This document shows, one piece after another, positions 1 through 10,644 of a DNA stretch of 64,000 nucleotides. The notes beneath the pieces are model-generated. The model was given only the letters and a program-made list of their open reading frames with translations, made no database searches and was not told where the DNA came from. The DNA is from Chamaecyparis obtusa (taxonomy: Eukaryota; Streptophyta; Pinopsida; Cupressales; Cupressaceae). Positions within the stretch are counted from its first letter, which is position 1, and each line of letters opens with the position of its first letter. The DNA lies in assembly GCA_027943335.1 (NCBI GenBank), contig BSBK01001877.1:186001-250000 (forward strand), read 5' to 3'. A program made the position numbers and the translations under genes.

Positions 1-1228
1 GCGGTTGGATAATTTATAGTCTAATCCAATCACACTAGCATGAGGTACATGAGTTATGTTCATCTCACTAGATATAGATGTGCATTAATGCTCAATTGAT
101 GATATGCTCCCATAAAAATGTGAACTCCTATTAATCTACAAAATCTCATGTTAAACAACTACAAAATAAAGTCAACATAGTTCCTTTAACACAACCAAAG
201 TTAAAATTAAATTATTCAAAAAAGGGTTTGTGTTTTGAGTTAATTGGTTTATGTAAATCTATTTTGTGTTATACCCGTATGGATCAATGGCAAGATTTTA
301 GTCTCTATAACTTGTTATGGTGTGGATCATTGATGTTGTTGACCCTAGAAGACTATGATGGTTACGGTGTTTTGTATCTTCTCTTTGTGCTTGATTCATG
401 TCTGATACACTTTCCTTGAAGATCTCTATCTTCTTTTGCCACTCATTAAACCCCTACTCAATGTTGAGAATCTCTGATAGACCTACATTTCCATTGTAAC
501 ACTTAGTACATATAATTGAAGGCTATCATTTGGGCCCTACTATCTTCCCTTAAAGGAACAACTATAAGTGAGGGGTAAGAGGTGAACTTCTTAGTTTTAG
601 CATAGGTGAAATACGGATCCATATTTTGTCACGTCAAATGAAATACTCATGCAGTCAAACAACCTAAAACTTTGATTCAAGTGTAGCTAGGTGCTTGAGA
701 GTTGAGATAATAGTCCATTTTGCCCATAACAGTCACTCAAGAGTCTTTTTCCTTTCTCCTTGTCTAATGATTCTTCAATCTTCAAGCTTTCACAAGGTCA
801 CTATTTTTATGGAATTTGAAAAGGTTTTCTACATGGGTGCACTGCATACACTATTATCATTTTCACCACCCTTATCTACCATAAAAACATTTTGACCCAT
901 CTTTGAAACTAATCCCAATCAGTTGGATGGATTAGTTTGCACTAAAACATAACAAAATCCAATTCCCTCCACTTTCTAATAACTGATTCATTTCAAATTT
1001 TTGAATTTGCAACATTACAAATTTGGAGTTTTGAAACTTTCAAAGACAATGAAGCCTTAAGAATTTGAAATGTGACCTAAATGAACTTATTAAGCAGTAT
1101 TAAAATCAAATCTAAACTATTATAAACTGGTATCAGACATGAATCAAGCACAAATACCTTATAGGCCATTATAGGTACCAATACATTCCAATTTATGTCC
1201 TTAGATGTCTTTAGGTTCATGATTATCA
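1..1228. other. No gene seen; AT-rich flank
   Basis: Only short ORFs (at most about 115 codons) with no recognisable domain occur here. On the minus strand this stretch lies downstream of the gypsy protease fragment and should hold reverse transcriptase if that element were intact. I see no RT motif, so the element has been truncated or has decayed here. Confidence 0.5.
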
Positions 1229-2107
1229 TTATGGACTCCTGGTAGTATTTGGATGTTCTAGGTGCCCTTGCACCATGTTCACTACCTTTGAAAGGATTCT
1301 TGTCCCAAGAATCAATCCTTGCATTGGATGTCTGAGTCTGAACGTATAATTTATGAATATGGTGCCTTGGGGGGAAGGAATGAAGTCCCCTAAGGTCACG
1401 GCCCTTCTCTTGTACCCTACACAAACCTTGAAAGCATTAGCACCAAAAACCTTATGCATAGTCTCTGATTTTGAATCAGATTGTGGCCTTGCTGTTGGTT
1501 CTTTCTGCCCAATATCCATCCACATCTGAACATGGTTATTTACTGGCTGCCCTTCAATAGGACACTTGATTGTACCTATTTGAACATAGTTCAAATCCCA
1601 AAAGTCTACATTTCTAGGACTGTTCAACATTGTCCTAGTCAATCCATGTTTGTATGCTTGCTGCCCATACCAACCTGTATCACCTCCAATGTTTCCTTGC
1701 TTATGAAGAGGAATAGTATCACCAAAACACATCATTATCTTGTCTTTATCCCTACAAGTCAGTGGTATTAACTGAAATTTCTCTTTGCCATTGTGAACAA
1801 TATATGTATTAGAGTAGCCATCATGAATTGTCCTTCTCATACATTGCCATGGTCTACCTAATATCATATGCCCACAATTCATATATATGACATCACACCA
1901 AACCTGATCATGATATGGCCCAATTGAAAAATTGACAAGAGCCCTTTGACTAACCTTCACATTCAACTCTTGGTTTACCCAAGTGGCACTGTAAGGGTTA
2001 GGATGTTCTACTAATGCCAATCTCAACTTAGACACCATATCAACTAAAACCAAATTGCTATGTGCCCCTAAATCAATAATTAGAGTACATACCTTGCCTT
2101 GGACCAA
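1229..2107 (-). pseudogene. Ty3/gypsy retrotransposon protease fragment (degenerate)
   Basis: The 292-residue frame matches the retropepsin-like domain found between gag and reverse transcriptase of plant Ty3/gypsy polyproteins. The N-terminal part reads CTLIIDLGAHSNLV, where the family has an Asp-Ser/Thr-Gly active-site triad (usually DSG). The Ser is Leu here, so the catalytic triad is damaged. Further on come the family landmarks FSIGPYHDQVWCDVI, GHMILGRPWQ and HDGYSNTY. The frame is open from the protease to its stop, but no gag is seen upstream and no RT downstream. The upstream end stops 33 bases from the LTR-like element at 2140, so a later insertion or deletion probably removed gag. 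Family assignment is firm; the element is certainly non-functional. Confidence 0.85.
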
Positions 2108-2139
2108 ATATCTTGATTTAAAATACCTTCTTGTGTCGA

Positions 2140-3625
2140 TGTTGGTAATGATGAACTACAACTGATTTAGAACCTAATTGAAGATCTGTGATTAGAGATC
2201 ACCGAGCTGTTGATTAGATATGTAATATGATTGAATCAGTAATGTGTTGTCATTGATGTCAACTAGTTTGACAACACTTATTTTGTAAGTTACAATACCT
2301 AAACATTTGTAGAAAAGGAGTAAAAGAGATGAAGAACAGAAATATCTACATGAGGAAGATGTATATGACAGATGAGGATAAGGAATACATTGTGTAACTT
2401 GCTCTTGAGTCTATGACCTTATGTTATTGAATTGATTATGCTTCATTCATCTATGATGAGGAAAAGAACTAAAAGACACAAGGCAGTGTGGTCGGTTGAT
2501 GAAGCATCATAGTATACACCGAGTAGTGTAGTGTATACCAAGCACAGTGTAAACCGAGCTTGTGTTTACCGACACATTTCTTTGTTAACCGAGTAGGAGA
2601 AAAGAACTAAATGATTAGTTTAACCATTAAGGATTGATGAGCTGTAAAGTACATTGAAATCAGTGATGGAGATAATATTTGTTATGAAGATCAACGACTA
2701 GCATAATTCAAGGAAGATCTAAAGGATGAAATCAAAACATGTTACTGACACATCAACCAAGGAAGGTTGAAGCCGCAAAAACGATGAAGGAGAATAAGTC
2801 GCAAAATCTTATGTAGGAGAAGAAAATGGTTTACTTGTCTATCTAAGAGACTAAGGTTTCATTATGAAAAATGTCGAAAGAAGGAGACTGCAGAACTATC
2901 GCATGAACAAGCTTCATGTATGCTTGATCAAACTGGTTAAGGAGAACCAAACTGCAGAGTTTACCAAGCATCAGAAAGCTATTACCGAGAGACACTAAGT
3001 AATTGATTATTGTTGATACAGAATTGATATATTGATTAGAGGATTTGTATGAGCTTAACATAGATCTGATAATCTACAATTGAAGTTGTATTGTAATCAA
3101 ATCAACTGATGTTACATTTTAACCATTGTAAACAGAGAAATCTCTTAACCGAGTGGACTTGAAAGTCTTTTATGTATCATTCATAGAATGAACATTGTTA
3201 TCTTGTCAACCCCATAGTGAATCTTGGTTGGATGATAACGGTTGGTCTAAAATCCTCTAACAAGGTCACACCTCACAGTGTGTTTGTAACCTTTAACAGG
3301 GTTGGGTCTTCACTGACCTCACTTCAAAAGAGTGAACATTTTTGGGTTGCCGGTCCCAGGTGGTTTTTCCCTTCACAGGGTTTCCACGTTAAATATTTTG
3401 TGTTATGTGTTCATTGTGGTGATTGTTTGTTATCATACTTTACATATTGCATGTTGGATTTGATTGGTAATCACTAGTTGTTATTGATTGGTAATCGGTA
3501 AAAGCACAGATAGTATAGTATTTTATGTTACCGAGCTGCAGAAGTTTAAGTAAATTGTTTTGGATTATACATTTTGATTTGGGACTGTGGATAACTGATT
3601 CACCCCCCTCTTAGTTATTCTAATA
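2140..3625 (+). mobile_element. Solo-LTR-like element, copy A (1.49 kb, TG...TA ends)
   Basis: Begins TGTTGGTAATGATGAAC and ends GTTATTCTAATA, after the run GATTCACCCCCCTCTTAG. The same sequence occurs in inverted orientation at 37453-38945, whose ends are TGTTGCTAAC and TTCTAACA, so the canonical CA end has mutated to TA here. Two copies of nearly the same length with matching termini, and no coding domain inside, fit a solo LTR. A clear target duplication is not visible (flanks GTCGA and GGTAG). The ORFs inside (2843-3061, 3217-3477) are repeat sequence, not genes. Confidence 0.7.
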
Positions 3626-3750
3626 GGTAGTGGTCCTCCTTTCCTCATGAGAAGAAATTCTCCTACCTCGGGGTTTGCTATTTTACTATAGATTAAGCAT
3701 ATTATTACTATGCTTAATGTTCCATTTAAATGCATTTAACACAATTTTAT

Positions 3751-4113
3751 TTTTTACAAAATTGAACCAATGAAATGTTTACAACAAAGGCCTAATAGAA
3801 CTCCCAACAATTCCTAAACATACGTTATTTGATATGATGAAATCCTAAACAATTAAGGTTGGAGTAGACATAGTTATTCACAGTTGTTTGCGCGGTACAA
3901 GGAAGATTTGGCTAGGTCAAATCTTCCTTCATGCTAGCAGTTATAAAAATCAACTAAACCTTTATTAAGAATTCATCATATCAGATTTAAGTATGTTTAA
4001 GAATTGTTGAGACCAGTCCTTTGGCATGTATTAAATAGAATAAAATTTTCAGCATATTATTATCATTCTATTTCTTTGTTGTAAACATGCCATTGGTTCA
4101 GTTTTGTAAATTT
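3751..4113. repeat. Fold-back (inverted repeat) element with central hairpin
   Basis: The arms run from about 3751-3853 and 3964-4113 and pair in two blocks: TTTACAAAATTGAACCAATG against the complement near 4085-4113, and CAACAATTCCTAAACATAC against the complement near 3990-4010. The centre is a perfect 10-bp stem (GGAAGATTTG 3901-3910, CAAATCTTCC 3918-3927). A separate 10-bp stem, ATTAAGCATA/TATGCTTAAT, lies just outside at 3692-3718. It looks like a MITE or fold-back transposon remnant with no coding sequence. Confidence 0.75.
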
Positions 4114-4200
4114 TTTTTGTGAATTAACATGCCATTGGTTTAGTTTTGTAATTTATTTTTTGTTGTAAACATGTCATTCGTTCAGTTTAGTTATTTTTTT
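4084..4200 (+). repeat. Three tandem copies of a ~42-bp unit
   Basis: Units beginning AACATGCCATTGGTTCAG occur at about 4084, 4126 and 4166, each followed by a T-rich spacer. The first unit is also the outer right arm of the fold-back element, so the end of that element has been amplified in tandem. Confidence 0.8.
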
Positions 4201-4587
4201 CAAGAACAATCTAGCCAGTCACTGTCTACACAATACCAATTACTCATTTGGTATCACAAACAACAAAGTTCTTGCACAAACAAGTAAAACTAATGTCTGG
4301 AAATGTTCCTACATTACCACCAAGAAAATATCACATTCTAAACTTTCAAATCAATACGCTGCTGTTTCAACTGTACCTATGAGACAGTCTACTCCAAAAT
4401 TGTAGAGAAATTAAGTGTACTCCAAATAGACTACCCTCTACAAAGAACCGAATGGAATCTATTAACCAACCTTCTAACTATCAAATCATTATGCTTTCAA
4501 AACAATTACCTATCGGTGTATCCCTTGTGAGGGAGAGAAGCCAAACACATAAAGAACATGCACACAAACACGACAGCTAAAAAACTT

Positions 4588-4960
4588 AAATGGAATACAC
4601 CAAGAAGTACCAAATGATGAATGCACAATTGTTGTAATGAAAAAGCAATATTAGAACCATCCATTTCTAGAACTTGATTTTTCTATAGTCCTAATGATTT
4701 TTCTTATTTCTTGAATATTGTTGACATACTTAATGGAATGCACAAATACCAAATGATGAATGCTCAATTGTTGTAATGAAAAAGCATCAGAACCGTCTAT
4801 TTCTAAAATTTGATTTTGTATAGTCTTAATTATTTTTCTATAGTCCTATTGATTTTGAAAATTGTTGACAAAGAGTGTTTCTTTTTTTTATTATAGTATA
4901 AATGATTTTTCTATAGTCATAATGATTTTTCTTATTTCTTGTCTTTTGTCCCATTTTGAT
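4588..4960 (+). repeat. Tandem repeat, unit ~143 bp, two and a half copies
   Basis: Copy 1 (about 4588-4730) and copy 2 (about 4731-4870) share TACCAAATGATGAATGC, AATTGTTGTAATGAAAAAGC and the run from CTATAGTC to ATTGTTGACA. A partial third copy follows to about 4960. No coding function is apparent. Confidence 0.8.
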
Positions 4961-5291
4961 TTCCTATGTCTGTGCTTCGTGATAGGATTTTGTCACCTTC
5001 TTTTCATGGTATATTTCATTCACTCTATGTGGAATACTATTTTGTTCACTATTTTATTTCAACTTGATATTTCTTTCATTTTTCATATACACAAAGACTA
5101 CACATGTTGATAAAAAAATGAGCTATTTGACTTAGGTTTACTTTTCATTATTGTAAATGGTTAATATTTCTTATGGTACTCCTTCGTGTATTCCATATAA
5201 AAATAATCATATAAAAATAATAAATGTAGTAACAATGGTGCAGTGCATTATTGATATAGGCTCGATTGCTCTTGTCAATGTGCTAAACTTT

Positions 5292-5577
5292 CAATGTGGT
5301 GGTGGGCAGTGTGTGTTGAAGACTTCACGAATATAGAGAAACCCTGGATGACAATTTTGGTGCTGCCAAAATAGAAAAAAGGTTGATAATGTGTATATAT
5401 TTAATGTTTCTAATGTAAATACTATTCATTATATTATAAGAACTAACGTAGATTGGGTATCATAGGGAAATAATGGTTGCAGATACTTTAGTTGGGTTGA
5501 TGACAACTCATCTGCATCTATTCGTCCATCTCCACTTATCCACGATGAAGGATTTGAGTGCAAAACATGTCAGACTA
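5292..5577 (+). pseudogene. GRF-type zinc finger fragment
   Basis: Conceptual translation gives QCGGGQCVLKTSRI, stop, RNPG, stop, QFWCCQN, then after a ~110-base break NGCRYFSWVDDNSS. This is the GRF zinc-finger pattern: Cys residues near the start, TSR, NPGRxFxxCPN, then GCxxFxWVDD. The break falls inside the domain and could be an intron. Two in-frame stops show it is dead. GRF fingers occur in plant transposase-like and nuclease/helicase proteins; too little remains to say which this was. Confidence 0.7.
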
Positions 5578-5981
5578 GGGCAAATTCTGAAATTATATTT
5601 TTATGATGTCTTCTTTGTATTGTAATCGCATATTTTTGTTGCGACCATATGCAAAGATGAACTCAAGAATTAGTTAGTTTAGTATTTTCATATTGTAACT
5701 AATATTTTAATATGGATATGATGTAACTTCTCCTTGCCTCAAGTGCACATATATATGGTTTACATCTTTTTTACAATAACTCTTCATATTTATGACTCAG
5801 GTGAGCCCCAATCTACTATCAATCACATGATTTAACGTATAGTATTTTCTTGGTTATTCCATTTGTTCCTTGACCTTTGAAGGCCATTTGGTAATTTCAA
5901 CTACACCTAAGGATCCGTATGTAGTTGTGGAAAATATGATTCATGTTGCAATGCCCAAGCTACAAGATGGGAAAAGAGAGG

Positions 5982-6176
5982 CAAGAAGAGTGGAAAGAAG
6001 ATGATATTCCTGAGATCATGGATGGACACAATGTTGCAGACTTTATTGATCCAGATATCTTGTAGAGGCTTGAAGAGCTGGAGAGGGAAGAACGGCTTTG
6101 GATGGTAGATAAGGGTGACGAGGCTGATGAGATGGGGGAAGATGAGATGGGCTTGCCAACAATTGTTGAATACAAG
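5982..6176 (+). pseudogene. NOG1: NOG1 (nucleolar GTP-binding protein 1) fragment
   Basis: The frame reads EEWKEDDIPEIMDGHNVADF, then IDPDIL, a stop, and RLEELEREE, followed by an acidic stretch ending TIVEYK at a GT dinucleotide. The EIMDGHNVxDFIDPDIL-RLEELEREE block is the characteristic C-terminal region of NOG1, the GTPase needed for 60S ribosome assembly in the nucleolus. Just upstream a different frame gives HVAMPK, also a NOG1-like string, suggesting an internal deletion joined two parts. The GTPase domain is absent and a stop replaces Gln/Glu before RLEELE. It is a gene relic, not a gene. Confidence 0.8.
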
Positions 6177-6696
6177 GTATCATAATCATAGGCTATAAGT
6201 ATCAGAATATAAACTGTTGTAAAAGGAAGAAACACATATGTATCATCATTTAATATGAAAGTATCCCACAGACACACAATTGCTATTATAACAACCATGC
6301 TCTAATCCCATGGTGTATTAGTCTCAAGGTAAGAACAATTTACTTAATCCATCATATAAGTATCATCCTAAAGTTTAAATAGACATTGACTATGGATTCA
6401 CTATCATTTTGAAGCTTCAGTGAGGTTTCATACCATGCACTATCTGCAGATTTGTACGCAACATTGATTTAGGCTGGAGGTAAAATACATGTGTCATGTA
6501 AACAACATGGTTGAATTCAATCTCTTTTGCGCATTTTCAAGAGTTTTCCCACCAATACAAGCGTAAAACGTAATCTACAAACACTACATGGTATGAAGTC
6601 TCACTGAAGTTTGAAATATATCACTCCTCATGTTATTGTCAAAATAAAATTCAAATATTTCTTAAAATATTTATTCATTCATATTCTTCTGAAATG
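6177..6696. other. No gene seen between NOG1 relic and integrase
   Basis: AT-rich sequence with two imperfect copies of a phrase around 'tgaggtttcataccatg' (about 6420) and its complement (about 6590), so a weak inverted repeat may be present. Nothing coding is recognised. Confidence 0.4.
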
Positions 6697-6820
6697 TCTA
6701 TGTGGTGGTAGACAAATTTTCTAAAATAAGACATTTTATTTCATGTAGAACTACACGTGATGCTAGTTACATTGTACATCTTTTCTTTAAGCAGGTTTTA
6801 AGGATACATGGACTCCCACT
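6697..6820 (+). pseudogene. Ty3/gypsy integrase core, left half
   Basis: Translation gives VYVVVDKFSKIRHFISCRTT, then the block DASYIVHLFFKQVLRIHGLPL, which is the first part of the rve integrase core of plant gypsy elements. The frame runs directly into the target duplication CCACT at 6816-6820 and resumes after the inserted LTR retrotransposon at 16255. Together with that piece it forms one continuous integrase frame split by the insertion. Upstream RT and RNase H are not found. Confidence 0.85.
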
Positions 6821-7752
6821 TGTACACACTAGAATGTGCACTTCTCTAAGTCTTTGCTTCTAATGGAATCCATGAATGGGAAACCTTAAAAAATGACCTA
6901 GAGCTCCCTAGGCATGGAGTCACAAGGATGTTGATGGTGCTCTCAGCTAGAGCTATTGAAGCATGCAACTTTGCTAGTAAACCACACAATAGGAGATTCA
7001 AAGAGACAAGGGCAAGAATGTCAATATCCTCAAGAATCAAAAATGGAAATGCAATGAAATCCAACTATGCTAAGAATGAAGATGCAAGCTAAGTTATGAA
7101 AGGAAAGTATTACAAACCCTTGCTAATTAAGCTATGTGAGTTAATCTATAGCATAAGAGAAACTAAGCTAGATGTCATGAAAGCTATGATGTAAGAAATG
7201 ACAGATGGATGCAAGAAATGATCTCCAAAAGCTCCAAAGTCTCCAAGAAATCCTGCAGCATAAGGTTAATATTCAAAAGATGGATCCTAAAATGAGAAGA
7301 GAGCTATCTTTTTTAAGGAATTGAAAAGGAATGGACCATGGAGATTAAGAGGCAAAAGATTTAATCAAGGGTGGAGCTTGAAAGATGAGCAATCCATGCG
7401 CACAAATATCCTCCAATGAGAAAATAAGAGTTGACTTTTGTGTCCATATGAGATAAAAAGTGTTTTTCTTCTTTTTATAAAATAAGAATAATGTTTTATT
7501 TGTGAAACTTAGGACAAGAGGAAAAGTGGAGGCTTTTTATTTATTAAAAGGGGAAAAAATTCTTTTTAAATAAATAAAGACTTAAGATAAAATGGTTAGC
7601 CCAAGGCAAATAATCAAAAATGATAAAATAGGATTTGATCAAGAAAATTGATATAATTGAAAAATATTGATTTTTGAAAATATTGATTCAGGGATTTGAT
7701 AAATTGCTGAATGGGGGCCCAAAGTCTAGGCCACCATTTTAGGGTGCATACA
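6821..7752 (-). repeat. 3' LTR of the 9.4 kb element
   Basis: 932 bp. It shares with 15347-16254 long identical runs such as GACCTAGAGCTCCCTAGGC and the G-rich terminus near 7716. On the plus strand it opens TGTACACACT and closes GTGCATACA. Confidence 0.92.
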
Positions 7753-7765
7753 TTTTCCCCTCTTT
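7753..7765 (-). promoter_or_regulatory. Polypurine tract
   Basis: On the minus strand AAAGAGGGGAAAA sits immediately upstream of the 3' LTR start TGTATGCACCC. This is the expected primer site for plus-strand DNA synthesis. Confidence 0.85.
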
Positions 7766-10644
7766 GACTAATGTGAGATCGATGTGGGATCACATGCAAT
7801 CAAAGAATGGAATCAAAATGTGAGATCGATTTGGGATCACAAAACAATCCAGACATGTGTTCGACAACTGGGAACATATTAGGACAAGCATAAGCATAAG
7901 CTGACAAAGATAAGCTAAAAGACAAGACCAACACCTATATAGCTAGGTGATAATCAAGTCTCAAATAAGAGATAAGAATCTCAAGCAAAACTAATTGATA
8001 AGTTGAATCAAAGATTAAAGCTGATAGGTACTGCCCCCTTGAAATTAAAATCAAAATCAGGTAGAGGAGAATAGAAAATTGATAAACTTGATCAAGTCAC
8101 TAGAAATCATAATCGAAGGTGAAAAGATGATAGGATAACCATCAAGCAATGAAGACATGCCCCAGGTTGACTAGGTTGACTGAGAAAGATATAGGATAAA
8201 GATTGAGTCAAACCTCAGAGAGATGAATCGAGTGAAGATGAATGAAAGACTAGAAGGTTGAGAGATGGGATGAAGAAATGAAGATGCCCCAGCAAAGATC
8301 GAAGGATTAGGCCTCAAATGGTCAGCCAACTACGTAGAAGAGGGAGAAAATTTTGAAATGTGATTTTGACTATCAAGATGAACTCAGATTTCAATTTCAA
8401 TTCCAAAAATGGATCCATGACATCGGAATTAGCTAGGAGTGCAATTTTCATGAAATTTTGAGGTGTTTTGAAAATTAGGTCAAAAAGTCAAAATGCTAGG
8501 AAGCGAAAAGGATGTGATTTGAAATACAAGAGATGAAAGACATGATCGGGAAGAAGTGAAAGGTGAGCATAGTTGACCAACAAGTCCGTGAAAGATGAAA
8601 TAAGAGCTCTCTCCATATGCAAGATGCAAAACTAAACTAAGAGGAACTTAAAAATGCAAGCTACTATGAAAAGTGGTTTACTTGCAAGGTCACAAAGCTA
8701 TTAGACTCTAATATTCATCATCAAGTGTTATTGGTAGCATCTCAAGATCATACAATACACATTAGTATAACTATGTGAATCTGAATATGATCTATATCGG
8801 ATAGATATGTGGGAATCCCACCTAACCATCAAAGACATATAAGTCAAGATGACTAGTCCAGTGAGATTACCTAAGTTTAATATAGCAAGATTATACTCGC
8901 ATCGAGACACAAGGAAATTCAAGATGGCTAGAAGTATGCACTTGCAAAAATAGTCAAGGATAATACCTTGTAGACCCCAATGTCAAGTGGAACAAGCATA
9001 AATGCGAATGATAGTTAGGACCAACAAAATATACCCACAAATTAAAAAAGCAATAAAACATGTCCTCATGCCCCCAGTCTGCTAGCTCAGCATCATCGAA
9101 AACTATTAGGGAGAGAACACTCATCAAAGAAATCATCATAGACAACACACAAAGAAATAAAGTAAAACAAGTCTCAGCGAGTCGAGTGTTTAAGTGCATG
9201 TGTGTAGGTCATAGAGTCAAACTTTGAGTATCACATCTGCTAGTGAGAGATACCATATCATGCTAGACTGTAGGAAGATATCTGATAAGTGTTGAAAAAC
9301 ACTTAATGCTAGGGTAGTGTTGAAAAAAATAGTTTGGGTGGTGTTGAAAAACACTATTTGCAAGATGTCCTAAAGACCAACGCATCCAAGAGACCAAAGC
9401 TAACACAGTTATGCCCCCTAGACAAAGACAGACCAATTCCAAACCAAGGCAACAAGGACAAGGTAAGATGGAGAGAGGCTAAGTGTCAAGGATGCATGCT
9501 AAGAAACAAGGGTGCAAAGGCCTCAAGTAGCATCTGTTTCTAGGTTTTCATCACTTGGATTTTTTTATTTTTTCAATTTTTTTTGTATTTTTGCTACCAA
9601 GGCACCTATTTCCATGTTTTCACCAAGGCACTTTTTCTATTTTTTTGAAATTTTGAAATTTTTTGAATTTTTTGTATTTTTTTAAGACTTTGTATGCTTT
9701 TTAAGATTTTTTTGGCATCATATATGAATTTTTTTAGAATTTTTCAGAATCAATAATTATTTACAAAGGATGCTCCTAGACAGAATGGGCATCAAACTCC
9801 CAAGCAAGATCACATCAGGTAGTCCCAATTTATAGCAAGGTGGAGGACAAGAGGGAATAGGAAGCTAGTTGAAGAGATGGAAGACAAGAGAATGAAGGAG
9901 AATGAAGGAAAGAAATCATCAATGGCAAACTCCTCAAAAGTACCCAAACTAGGGAAAAAAAATGTCTTGCAAAGCACATTTGGACAAGCAATGAAAGGTC
10001 AGCATAGGATAAGTCACAAAAGCGTAATGCAAAAGAAGGAAAGGATGTAGTCCAAAGAAGTAGACATGTCAAGAGGCTTTATAGCATCGTATTTTACTCT
10101 TTTTTATTAGATCAAGACTAAGGGGAAAAGGATAGCGAAAGGCTAGAATGAATGGAGAAAAATAAATATGAAGGCTAAACATGAATGGAATGAAAGAAAA
10201 ATCATCGTAAGATAGCTCACAAGATAGCCAAATGTCTGTGTATAGGTGAACAGTGTCAAGGTCAAAGAGAGAAGACGGAGTGAATGAAATATGTAGAAGA
10301 ATTACGCATGATGCCTGATTGCTAGGTTTTCATCATAGTACTTATCCAAGACGCCACAAGGGAGTGGTTTTCACCATAGGACAAATTTATTTCTCTTTAC
10401 TTTTGCTACCAAGGCACCTGTTTTCAGGTTTCCACCAAGGCACATTTTCAATTTTTTTCAATTTTTTTTTCCTTTTTAAATTTTTTTTTGAATTTTTTAA
10501 ATTTTTTCTATTTTGGAACAAGGCAAGCTTTTTAGATAATGCTCCTTGAAAGGATAAACCATGATATGCCAAAGATTCAAAATGATATGCTCACAGATGC
10601 TGAGAGGGAAAGGAAGATGGAAGATAAAAATGGAGGATAAGGTT
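7766..10644 (-). other. Non-coding 3' interior of the LTR element
   Basis: No domain-bearing ORF is seen on either strand. The stretch is purine-rich on the plus strand. It contains two direct copies of a phrase (GCTACCAAGGCACCT... ACCAAGGCAC followed by a T-rich run) at about 9590 and 10405, about 815 bp apart. ORFs at 9334, 9830, 10319 and 10387 lie in these low-complexity runs and are not credible genes. Confidence 0.6.

Noticed and set aside
1481..1771. Plus 96-codon ORF
   Set aside because: Antisense of the gypsy protease fragment.
3217..3477. ORF conserved with 37585-37779
   Set aside because: The similarity reflects two copies of a 1.49 kb LTR-like repeat, not a protein-coding gene.
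9541..10572. Phe/Lys-rich ORFs
   Set aside because: They come from T-rich low-complexity runs inside the non-autonomous LTR element.
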